64,000 nucleotides of DNA, from the NCBI GenBank assembly GCA_944321705.1, contig CALUMG010000006.1:124001-188000 (forward strand), written 5' to 3'. A model generated the notes under the pieces. It was not told the DNA's origin and did not search any database. It saw only the letters and a program-made list of their open reading frames with translations. Positions 16,894 through 24,917 of the stretch are shown in pieces. The first letter of the stretch is position 1. Each line of letters opens with the position of its first letter. The translations under genes were made by a program, and so were the position numbers. Source of the DNA: an uncultured Muribaculaceae bacterium. GTDB lineage: Bacteria > Bacteroidota > Bacteroidia > Bacteroidales > Muribaculaceae.

Positions 16894-19800
16894 TTATGCT
16901 TGGCTTTTGTCTTTAGGGTCGGGCAAGATGGCTTGTTCCGGTTTTATGCCAATAATTTCAGAAGAGTCGTTTTTATTGTCGGCATTGCCGGTATCGGGAG
17001 CCGGAATTGAGGTTGGAGCCGTTTGTGGTTTCTCAATCATTCCTTCTTGAATCAATTTCAGGCTGTCGGAGCTTGACAAAGTGTCATTTTCATTTTCAGA
17101 CATTTCTTTTCTTATGTCGGGCCTGCGGTTTACCCTCAGTTCTGAGCGTAGGGCAGCTCTTGCTCCACGACGGAACGCGGCATTGATTTGTTCGCGTAAG
17201 TTGATGCGAGTGGTGTCTACGATTTGTACCAACTCGCCGGCCATTCCATCCTTGTATTTTGCTCCTCCAAAACGGAAGTGCATGTCATCGGGATTGCCGT
17301 AAATGTTGATTCCGAATTTGAACGGAATAGGTGAATCAAGGACTGAGATATGATATTTAAAATTCAAATTCAAGTCGTTGTATCCCAGAACGCCCAATTT
17401 GTACCGGTCGAAGTTGAACATGAATGGGAATAATTGCATTTGAGAATTTTCGACAAGGAGTTCCACAGTCATGCTGTCAATCATGTTCTTTTCCTTGTTT
17501 TTGAATCGAAGCATCTTGGCTATTTGCCTGAAAGTTTCGGAATCCATGAATACGAGGCTGTCGCCATGCAATTTTATGGCAGCTTTGAGGGTCGGTATTA
17601 TGAGGTTCATCGTGGAGTCGATGTTGGACGTGGTTGCAATGTCGGCATCGATGATTCCATCGACCGATTCAAGCAGAGGCATTACGGAGTCGATGGCCGG
17701 AATCATTTTCAATAATTGTCCGACATGAATTTTTTTCATTCCCAAATCGAATCCGAATTTGATGTTATGCCTATCGGTAGACGCATACATTGCATTGAAG
17801 CGAGCCGAACCCAAATTGGACAAGGCTCTCAATTCATTCAAGTTTATCACTCCGTCGTGGATGAGCAAGTTCCCGTTGAATTGCTTCAAGTCCATGTCGG
17901 CAAATGTGATGTTGTTGCTTCGCAAAGCAACTTTGGCTTCTATGTTCCGAGGGACAACGAATGCTGCCATTGCCGAGTCGGCAGTAGCTGTTTCTGTCAT
18001 GACCTGTTGCTCCATGCTCTCTACCGACAATAATTCTTCTTCGGAGCCGAGCGTATTAAGACCAACGGCATTGTTGGAATAAGTCATTCCGTCGGCAGCG
18101 GCCTTTATGAGTTGATTGACATCAATCGTGTCGGCTTTTAGAATCATTGAAATGTCGAGTGGTCGACGAGTGCGGCCCATGAGGTTGGAGCGAATGTTTT
18201 TCAGTTGTCCTTTCAAGTTGAAATTGCTTGACCCCACGTTATAGTTGAAATTGCGCACTGTGATGCTGTCCATGTTGAAAGCCACATCGACATCGGTGAT
18301 TTTGTTCCTCAAAGGAAAGTATGGAGTGTACAAGGCACCTGTTTCGCTTTTTATGAAACCGGTAAGTTGCCATCTTGACAGCAATTTGCGGAATCCGCTG
18401 TCATCGACACCCAAGTTCATTATTTCTTCATCGCTCGGCTGCATGTCCTGCCTGTTGCGTGAGCGGGCATAATTTCTTAATGTCTCGCGACGCTTGTCTT
18501 GCATTTCTTTCACATAAGCGAGAAGAGTGTCGTTGCTCCATTCAGGGTGTCGGGCACGCAACGTGTCGATAAGCTGCTTGGTGCGTCCCACTCGCCGCCA
18601 ATTTACCCTTCTGTTGGCAAAGAGGTCAATGCGTCCCTTGTTGAGGAATATGAACGATGCATTGTCACGATAGAATATTGTGTCTATTCCGAAGCCGAGA
18701 TGATATAATGGCATGCGCTTGATATTGCGGTAGCGCATCACATTGCCCGAGCATGTGATTCCTCGTGTGGCGATGAAAGTGCCGTTGTCTTGACGCATCC
18801 GTGCCATGCTTGAGGTGAACCTTATGCCCATCGGGACAACCTGCGTGGTGTCTTGGAGTAAATTTGATGCACCGACAGCTCCAGCTCCGATGGTAGAGTT
18901 TTTCATGGATATGTCGAGTCCCGGGACTGAAGCGTCGAGCGTGTCGACATGTACCGTGACCTTGAGCAAGTCGTCGACAGTCGATGAGTCGCGGCGCATG
19001 AACGACTGCTTGTTGCCGAACGTCAAATTGGCGTTGTTGGCATAGATGCTCATCGTGTCAAGTACATTGTCATAGTGGATGTTGCTTAGGCCCAAACTGC
19101 CATAAAGCTTCATTTTATGGAAATTGTTTTTGTTTAAATCGCTCATGTGCATGTCGACCGACGCATTGGCCGATGCTTCGCCTGTGATTGAGAAGTTGAG
19201 AGGAATGTCGGCAAGTTTGGTGAGAGTGCCAATATCGGTGTATCCACTCACATTGGCCGACACATGCGGGTCGGCAAACAAATTGGAAGCAACACCCGAC
19301 AATTGCAACTTTATGGATTTCCCGTTCAATATCAGAGTGTCAAGAGTGACTGTGCTCGCATTGGGCTTTTGCGTGTATAGTTGCATTCGGGCTCTCAATG
19401 CGATGCGGTCGATTCCTCTTGTCGCCCCGTTTTTACGCCAATAGGAGTCGGGAATTACGATTTGAGCCGACATCGATGGAAGTTTTTTGCTTAGGAGCAT
19501 GTAGGGCTCGTCAAGATTCATATTGACGGTTGCCATTATGTTGCTCGATATGTTGCGGAACATTTTTCGATAGGCTGCCGGCAGATGCGGAACGATGGAT
19601 GCAAATTTTACCGGTCCTACCGACAAGTCAAATTTTTGCAGTCTTGGTGCCCTTTGAGCCAGCAACAAGAGATTGCCTTCTATCGGTATGTCGATGATGG
19701 TGGCCTTGAAATCAGAGATGCTGATGTTTGCCATTGCCTTTGGATTCCAGTGAATTGCGGTACTCATGTCAAAAGGCAATCCGTTGGCAAGAATTTCGTC

Positions 19801-20595
19801 ATTGATTTTATAGTCAATGTCTCCGGCAAGTTCAAGACGGTAGGAGTCGGCTTTGTCATTTGCAATCCTGAATTTAGAGATGTCGATTTTTGCAAGTGAA
19901 GTCGTGTCGCCATCGGTTGCGTATAGTACATTGCCTGCAATGTCGAGCTGCATCAAGTCTTTGCCATTGTCATGGAACGATGCTTTGGTCAATGTTACTT
20001 GTGCAAAGGATGAATCGGTCGCGTTACAATAAGAAAATGTGGTTTTGCCGTTGAGCATTATTTCCCGGCATAATATGTCGGGAAATTGAAATGAAGTAGT
20101 ATCGGATTCAGTAATTTCCTTTTCATCGCCCGAAGCAGGAACTATGGCATAGTTGGAAACCGTGGGAGATACATCGACGAGGTTGACCCAAAGGTCATTG
20201 ACCGACAAGTCTTCAACCGTTATTTTACCTATCATGGCATTTAACAGGTTTACGCCAAGATGCAGTTTTGAAAAAGAAGCAAGTGATGACGCATTTGACG
20301 GAATACGGCTTTTATCAAGCTTTTCAATCGAGTCAAGGCTGTTGGATGCCACTGAAAGGCTGTCAATGTCTACATGAATTATAGGGAATGTAGAGTAGGC
20401 AGTCAATTCAATTCGTCCTATTTTTACGTCGGCATCAAGATATTCATTTGCCGCGTTTTCAGCTATTTTAGTGAGGTTTTCAGGAGAAATAAACCAAACA
20501 ACCGCCCATAACGCGAGACCTGCGATGACAACCATCGAACCTACGACCCATGTAAGTATTTTCAATGTCTTAGTGATAATTCGTTTTGTTTTCAT
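16894..20595 (-). CDS. AsmA-like envelope protein (1233 aa)
   Basis: A short cytoplasmic N terminus is followed by one membrane segment (about residues 13-35) and about 1,150 residues of repetitive beta-rich periplasmic sequence. The N-terminal region (PENLTKIAENAANEYLDADVKIGRIEL) and the C-terminal AsmA_2-type region (about 900-1130) match the AsmA superfamily. AsmA proteins such as TamB and YhdP form long grooves that carry phospholipid between the membranes. The end of the protein is Ser/Asp/Pro-rich and probably disordered. It lies 64 bases downstream of the DUF5715 gene on the same strand, so they may be co-transcribed. A lipid-transport role is by family analogy only. Confidence 0.88.
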   Translation of the reverse strand: MKTKRIITKTLKILTWVVGSMVVIAGLALWAVVWFISPENLTKIAENAANEYLDADVKIGRIELTAYSTFPIIHVDIDSLSVASNSLDSIEKLDKSRIPSNASSLASFSKLHLGVNLLNAMIGKITVEDLSVNDLWVNLVDVSPTVSNYAIVPASGDEKEITESDTTSFQFPDILCREIMLNGKTTFSYCNATDSSFAQVTLTKASFHDNGKDLMQLDIAGNVLYATDGDTTSLAKIDISKFRIANDKADSYRLELAGDIDYKINDEILANGLPFDMSTAIHWNPKAMANISISDFKATIIDIPIEGNLLLLAQRAPRLQKFDLSVGPVKFASIVPHLPAAYRKMFRNISSNIMATVNMNLDEPYMLLSKKLPSMSAQIVIPDSYWRKNGATRGIDRIALRARMQLYTQKPNASTVTLDTLILNGKSIKLQLSGVASNLFADPHVSANVSGYTDIGTLTKLADIPLNFSITGEASANASVDMHMSDLNKNNFHKMKLYGSLGLSNIHYDNVLDTMSIYANNANLTFGNKQSFMRRDSSTVDDLLKVTVHVDTLDASVPGLDISMKNSTIGAGAVGASNLLQDTTQVVPMGIRFTSSMARMRQDNGTFIATRGITCSGNVMRYRNIKRMPLYHLGFGIDTIFYRDNASFIFLNKGRIDLFANRRVNWRRVGRTKQLIDTLRARHPEWSNDTLLAYVKEMQDKRRETLRNYARSRNRQDMQPSDEEIMNLGVDDSGFRKLLSRWQLTGFIKSETGALYTPYFPLRNKITDVDVAFNMDSITVRNFNYNVGSSNFNLKGQLKNIRSNLMGRTRRPLDISMILKADTIDVNQLIKAAADGMTYSNNAVGLNTLGSEEELLSVESMEQQVMTETATADSAMAAFVVPRNIEAKVALRSNNITFADMDLKQFNGNLLIHDGVINLNELRALSNLGSARFNAMYASTDRHNIKFGFDLGMKKIHVGQLLKMIPAIDSVMPLLESVDGIIDADIATTSNIDSTMNLIIPTLKAAIKLHGDSLVFMDSETFRQIAKMLRFKNKEKNMIDSMTVELLVENSQMQLFPFMFNFDRYKLGVLGYNDLNLNFKYHISVLDSPIPFKFGINIYGNPDDMHFRFGGAKYKDGMAGELVQIVDTTRINLREQINAAFRRGARAALRSELRVNRRPDIRKEMSENENDTLSSSDSLKLIQEGMIEKPQTAPTSIPAPDTGNADNKNDSSEIIGIKPEQAILPDPKDKSQA

Positions 20596-20659
20596 GATGG
20601 TTTATTTTTATAGTGAAAACATTATATTTTGATTATTGACGGTTTGGTTGCTTTGCGTT

Positions 20660-21370
20660 TCATATAGCAGTGACATGGAAGCAGCCTTGCTTTATTTCAT
20701 ATTTGACAAGGCAACGGCCTTTGTCGCGCATGTTTTTCAATATTTCGGCAAGTATGCCGCGTAGATCTTGTGTTGCGATGACACGAGAAGAATCGCATGG
20801 AATGAATTTTATATAGCTTATGTCGAATGTCGTGCCATATCGGTGGGCAGATTCGACAGTCGCGTTTACATTGTTGCGACGCAATTTTGCAACAGAATGG
20901 TCGGTGCGAGTGACGCTTGTCACGCGTATTTTATATTTTGAGCCGCCACGAGCTTCTATCGTGTCGCTGAAGGAGCGCCCTATGTCGTGCAACAGGCGGG
21001 CAGCTTGAGGGACAAGGTAAGGCAGCGAATGAGTCAATTCTTCGATGAAAAAGTCGTTGCAAGTGTATATGCGCAACAACGGCACTTTTTGGTTGTAAGC
21101 ATCTTGTAAAGAGGAGATCGGTCGAATGCCTATTTTTCGAGCCACGGCAAGGTGTGCGTCATTTTTGTCGTTGAAAACGCGGCTGTAACTGCCTATGGGA
21201 CGAACTTTAATCCTTGATATCTTGACTGGCAGCGTGTCGGCATCCTTCAATGCAGGAACTGTCGTTGTTTCAATGCCAGAGTTGGCTTCATTTTGGCTAT
21301 CCGAGCCTCCGCAACACACTAATATGACGGTTATTATCACAAGTGACAATAAAATTGTGAATCGTTTCAT
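20660..21370 (-). CDS. DUF5715 family lipoprotein with M15-peptidase-like motif
   Basis: The 236-residue product begins with a hydrophobic leader ending in Cys19-Cys20, consistent with a lipoprotein signal. The body resembles DUF5715. It contains SAHRYGTTFDI (residues 174-184), which matches the SxHxxGxAxD zinc-ligand motif of M15 (VanY/DD-carboxypeptidase) peptidases, with His176 and Asp183 as candidate ligands. An upstream basic strand (YKIRVTSVTRTDHS) resembles the substrate-side strand of that fold. I could not pick out the third ligand, a His near the end of the fold, with confidence. It is likely to be a periplasmic cell-wall enzyme or a relative of one. It lies upstream of the AsmA-like gene. 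Confidence 0.8.
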   Translation of the reverse strand: MKRFTILLSLVIITVILVCCGGSDSQNEANSGIETTTVPALKDADTLPVKISRIKVRPIGSYSRVFNDKNDAHLAVARKIGIRPISSLQDAYNQKVPLLRIYTCNDFFIEELTHSLPYLVPQAARLLHDIGRSFSDTIEARGGSKYKIRVTSVTRTDHSVAKLRRNNVNATVESAHRYGTTFDISYIKFIPCDSSRVIATQDLRGILAEILKNMRDKGRCLVKYEIKQGCFHVTAI

Positions 21371-21510
21371 AACATAGAAAGACTTTTCTCCTGTTTGTGC
21401 ATGTTTTTTTGCAATCGAGCAGCACGCATCCGGGAGGTATCATGCAAAGTTAGCAATATCGAAGTTTAATTCAAAGGTAAAAGAATATTTCTGTTGTCAA
21501 TAGAACAAGT

Positions 21511-21545
21511 AAAAACCGCACCAAGATAACACAAGGCGCGGTTGG
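21511..21545 (-). terminator. Terminator of the SIMPL-domain gene
   Basis: On the minus strand, AACCGCGCC pairs with GGTGCGGTT (one mismatch) around a loop and is followed by TTTTACTTG. It lies about 30 bases after the stop. Confidence 0.75.
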
Positions 21546-21573
21546 AAAAATATATTTAAGTGCAAAACGTTTG

Positions 21574-22278
21574 TCAATCATCAAGCGAATACGTTATGGT
21601 CGACACCACTCGTATGTTTTTGATATGGGGCGAATTGTTGTCGCGGCTTGTTATTGTGAATTGACCTTGCGAGGCTGTGATTATTTTATCGAGCTTGCTG
21701 TTGCTGTTTTCGGCAAATTGCTCGGCTGTTGCCTGTGCATTGGCAATCGCTTCTTTCATCATTTCTTGCTTTATGTCGTTGAAATTGGTGTATTCATATG
21801 TTATGGGATTTTCATATCCTCCGTCCACAATCGCGATGCCTTCTTTCAACAACTCGCCTTGACGGGCTATGATTTCACGAATTTTTGCCACCTCTCTCGA
21901 AGATACCGTGATTACCGAAGTAATGTTGTATCGCTCGTCCGATTTGTCGGTAGTGTAGCGGTTGGCATCTTTGTCATACACGACAGGAGGGTTTATCGTG
22001 ATGTCGTTTTCGGCGACTCCGTTTCTTTTTAAGAAATCGGTTATTTTCTTGTTGGTGTTGTTTATTTTGTTGTACAATTGAGGCAGGTCGTTACCCATTT
22101 CAATTGAAACGATAGGCCATGTCACGAGGTCGGCGGCAACTTCACGCTCGGCAAGGCCTTTCACTGTGACGCGACGGTCCTTGTTGGTGAAATTGTCTAT
22201 CCCGGCTTTCAGGCTGAAGCCGAGAATAACGATTGCCACTGCAATCAACAATGCTTCGATAATCCTGTTTTTGTCCAT
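21574..22278 (-). CDS. SIMPL domain (DUF541) protein
   Basis: The 234-residue protein has a single N-terminal membrane segment (about residues 7-25) and a periplasmic SIMPL domain (about 37-232). Family marks are VTVKGLAEREVAADL near the start and the repeated pattern of amphipathic strands. The best-known relatives are mouse SIMPL and bacterial YggE/BP26, which form oligomeric channel-like rings and are linked to stress resistance. The biochemical role here is unknown. The gene is monocistronic and divergent from the flavoprotein gene. Confidence 0.9.
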   Translation of the reverse strand: MDKNRIIEALLIAVAIVILGFSLKAGIDNFTNKDRRVTVKGLAEREVAADLVTWPIVSIEMGNDLPQLYNKINNTNKKITDFLKRNGVAENDITINPPVVYDKDANRYTTDKSDERYNITSVITVSSREVAKIREIIARQGELLKEGIAIVDGGYENPITYEYTNFNDIKQEMMKEAIANAQATAEQFAENSNSKLDKIITASQGQFTITSRDNNSPHIKNIRVVSTITYSLDD

Positions 22279-22420
22279 TGTATGTTGTCGTTATTTGTTT
22301 ATTTATTTTAGATGAGAATAGTACAGAATGGTTTAATACAATTGAAGAAATTATGTTTTTTTTGACATACTTGCGACTTTTTAAGATTGTGGAAATTAGA
22401 GACAAAAGGTGAATTGGTGG

Positions 22421-22428
22421 TATATTTG
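22421..22428 (+). promoter_or_regulatory. -7 box (TATATTTG) upstream of the flavoprotein gene
   Basis: A perfect TAnnTTTG lies about 33 bases before the ATG at 22461. No clear -33 TTG is found at 19-21 bases, so the element is incomplete. Confidence 0.45.
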
Positions 22429-22460
22429 CATGATGAGTAGACCATGTGAAAAAAAGAGTT

Positions 22461-23075
22461 ATGAAAGTATTATTGATAAATGGAAGCCCGAGAGGGGAAG
22501 GTAACACCTACATAGCTTTGTCGGAAGTTGCAAAAGCTTTGCAAGCTAATGGCATAGAGACTAAAATTATTTCAATTGGTGCAAATGCTGTGCAAGGATG
22601 CGTGGCTTGCGGGCGATGTAAGGAATTGGGTCGGTGCGTGTTTAATGACGAACTGTACGATATTGTGCGTGAGAAATTAGAAACGGCCGACGGCATTGTC
22701 ATCGGGTCTCCCGTTTATTATGCCGGTCCTAACGGTTCTCTTTGCGCATTGCTCGACAGATTGTTTTATTCAGCTTCATCGTTGTTGCAATACAAGCCGG
22801 CGGCATCGGTAGCCGTATGTCGGCGAGGAGGTGCAAGTGCCACGTTTGACAGGCTGAACAAATATTTTACGATAAGCAACATGCCCGTAGTAAGTTCCCA
22901 ATATTGGAACAGCGTGCACGGCCGATTGCCGGGTGAAGCCTCTCAGGATGCCGAAGGCTTGCAGACGATGCGCACGTTGGGAAACAACATGGCGTGGATG
23001 CTGAAAAGCCTGAAAAATGGAGGACAACCGATGCCAAAGAAAGAGCAAGGTATCGTTACAAGTTTTATTCGATGA
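22461..23075 (+). CDS. NADPH-dependent FMN reductase / iron-sulfur flavoprotein-like oxidoreductase
   Basis: The start ATG 22461 gives the flavodoxin-fold N terminus MKVLLINGSPRGEGNT, whose SPRGEGNT loop binds FMN phosphate. An in-frame GTG 15 bases upstream is less likely. The product of 204 residues has a compact cysteine set Cys47-x2-Cys50-x2-Cys53-x5-Cys59, the spacing used by iron-sulfur flavoproteins to hold a 4Fe-4S cluster. The segment GIVIGSPVYYAGPNGSLCALLDR is typical of the family. It probably transfers electrons or reduces quinone- or drug-like substrates in the cytoplasm; the substrate is unknown. Confidence 0.88.
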   Translation: MKVLLINGSPRGEGNTYIALSEVAKALQANGIETKIISIGANAVQGCVACGRCKELGRCVFNDELYDIVREKLETADGIVIGSPVYYAGPNGSLCALLDRLFYSASSLLQYKPAASVAVCRRGGASATFDRLNKYFTISNMPVVSSQYWNSVHGRLPGEASQDAEGLQTMRTLGNNMAWMLKSLKNGGQPMPKKEQGIVTSFIR

Positions 23076-23146
23076 AAAGCAAAAAAAGATTTAAGTAGTA
23101 GAGTAAATCCACGCCTATTTGCTGTGGTTTTTACATGGATTTTCGT

Positions 23147-23154
23147 TAAGTTTG
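23147..23154 (+). promoter_or_regulatory. -7 box (TAAGTTTG) upstream of lpxB
   Basis: TAAGTTTG matches TAnnTTTG and lies about 32 bases before the lpxB ATG. The -33 element is weak. Confidence 0.4.
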
Positions 23155-23185
23155 CAATAAATCAAATTTAGTTATTGGCAAAGAA

Positions 23186-24346
23186 ATGAAGTATTTTTTG
23201 ATAGCCGGGGAGGCATCGGGCGACTTGCATGCGGCGCAGCTCATAGGCGAGTTGAAGCGTCAAGATGCTTTGGCCGAGTTTTCTTTTTTCGGAGGCGACA
23301 TGATGGCAAAAGCTGCCGGCGTGGCTCCGCTGATTCATTATAAGGACATGGCTTTCATGGGGTTCATAGAAGTGTTGAAACACTTGTCACAGATTCTTGG
23401 ATTCCTTAAAAGAGCCAAATGTCATGTTGATGACTGGCGACCCGATGCGGTAATCCTTGTCGATTATCCTTCATTCAACTTGAAAGTCGCGAAATATGCT
23501 TACGAGAAAGGAATTCCGGCTTTTTATTTCATTTCACCGAAAGTGTGGGCATGGAAAGAATACAGGGTGAAACAGATAAAAAAATATATCACCGAGCTAT
23601 ATTCAATCCTTCCGTTTGAGACGGAATTTTATGCCCGTCACGGGTATGCCGTGGAATATGTCGGAAATCCTACCGTGAAGGAGATATTGACAGCTTCAAG
23701 CCAATTTGCCGATTCGTCTTCGTTCAAAGTTGCCAATGGGCTTGAGACTGGTAAGGAGATAATTGCGATAGTTCCAGGATCTCGACACAAGGAAATTCGC
23801 GACAATTTGCCGGAAATGGTGGCAGCTTGCAGCAAATATGGGCAATATCAAGCAGTTATAGCCGGAGCTCCCAACATTGAAGAAACAGAATATCGCAAGA
23901 TATTGGATAATTGCGGAGATTATGGCCGAGGCTTGAAGATAATGTTCGGCAAGTCGTGGGAACTTGTTGCGCATTCTCGTGCAGCCGTCGTGACATCGGG
24001 TACGGCGACTCTTGAAACAGCCATACTTGGCACGCCTCAGGTGGTGTGTTACAGGATGAACGGCAGCAAGCGCGTGTATAACTGGTATAAACGCCTGTTG
24101 AAAGTAAAATATGTGTCATTGCCCAACCTCATTGCCGACGCTCCGGTCGTTGTCGAGTTGCTGTTGCATTATTGCAACCGTGAGTCGATAGGCAACGAAC
24201 TTGGATTGCTGCTTGGAGACACTCCGCGACGCAAAGCGGTGCTTGACGGATATGTAAAAATGCGTGACCGTCTTGGAACTAATGATTGTGCAGCGACGGC
24301 TGCTTATAAATTGGTAGAGCAGCTTGAATCGAGTGCGAATAAATAA
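23186..24346 (+). CDS. lpxB: Lipid-A-disaccharide synthase
   Basis: LpxB joins 2,3-diacyl-glucosamine-1-phosphate with its UDP form to make lipid A disaccharide at the inner membrane. The 386 residues match the family (GT19). Recognisable parts are the N-terminal IAGEASGDLHAAQLI loop, FFGGDMMAKAAG, MGFIEVLKHL, the FYFISPKVWAWKEYRVKQI segment and the donor-binding VTSGTATLETAILGTPQVVCYR. The phosphatase gene begins 20 bases later, so the two form an operon. In many Bacteroidota surE precedes lpxB, but it does not here. Confidence 0.97.
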   Translation: MKYFLIAGEASGDLHAAQLIGELKRQDALAEFSFFGGDMMAKAAGVAPLIHYKDMAFMGFIEVLKHLSQILGFLKRAKCHVDDWRPDAVILVDYPSFNLKVAKYAYEKGIPAFYFISPKVWAWKEYRVKQIKKYITELYSILPFETEFYARHGYAVEYVGNPTVKEILTASSQFADSSSFKVANGLETGKEIIAIVPGSRHKEIRDNLPEMVAACSKYGQYQAVIAGAPNIEETEYRKILDNCGDYGRGLKIMFGKSWELVAHSRAAVVTSGTATLETAILGTPQVVCYRMNGSKRVYNWYKRLLKVKYVSLPNLIADAPVVVELLLHYCNRESIGNELGLLLGDTPRRKAVLDGYVKMRDRLGTNDCAATAAYKLVEQLESSANK

Positions 24347-24366
24347 CTTTTAAATCTTTAAGAAGA

Positions 24367-24870
24367 ATGGGAAGAAATTATTTGGACAATCCATATAAGA
24401 TTTTATTCATCTGCCTCGGCAATATTTGTCGTTCACCGGCTGCTCAAGGCATAATGGAAAGCATGATTGCCGAGCGAGGCTTGCAAGACAAGATAAAAGT
24501 GGACTCGGCCGGGACTTATGGAGGCCATTCGGGAAGTCTGCCCGATAGCCGGATGAGGGTTCATGCAAGGAGACGAGGATATGAACTCACGCATCGCAGC
24601 CGCCAGGCAACATGGGAAGATTACGGTGCTTTCGACAAGATTGTGGTCATGGAAAAAAGTAACATATATTCCTTGCAACCATTGTTTGGACTCGTCGGGG
24701 ATGATAAAATCGTGGAAATAGGACGATACATAAGGATGAATCCGCACTACGACCATGTGCCCGACCCTTATTATGACGGGGATGAGGGATTTGAACTTGT
24801 CCTTGATTTACTTGAAGATGCATGCGGTGCTCTTCTCGATGATGTGTGCCGACAAATGAATGAGGCTTGA
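24367..24870 (+). CDS. Low-molecular-weight protein-tyrosine phosphatase
   Basis: This is a 167-residue cytoplasmic phosphatase. The active-site loop CLGNICRS (Cys16 to Arg22, C-x5-R-S) sits after the first strand (KILFI), and the general-acid aspartate is in VPDPYYDG near residue 136. Members of this family dephosphorylate BY-kinases and their targets in exopolysaccharide control. A BY-kinase is encoded about 19 kb away in this window, which makes a link possible but unproven. It is probably co-transcribed with lpxB. Confidence 0.94.
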   Translation: MGRNYLDNPYKILFICLGNICRSPAAQGIMESMIAERGLQDKIKVDSAGTYGGHSGSLPDSRMRVHARRRGYELTHRSRQATWEDYGAFDKIVVMEKSNIYSLQPLFGLVGDDKIVEIGRYIRMNPHYDHVPDPYYDGDEGFELVLDLLEDACGALLDDVCRQMNEA

Positions 24871-24917
24871 AAAGCCTTTTGAGATACCATAAATAACCAT
24901 ACACAAATCAATAAAAC

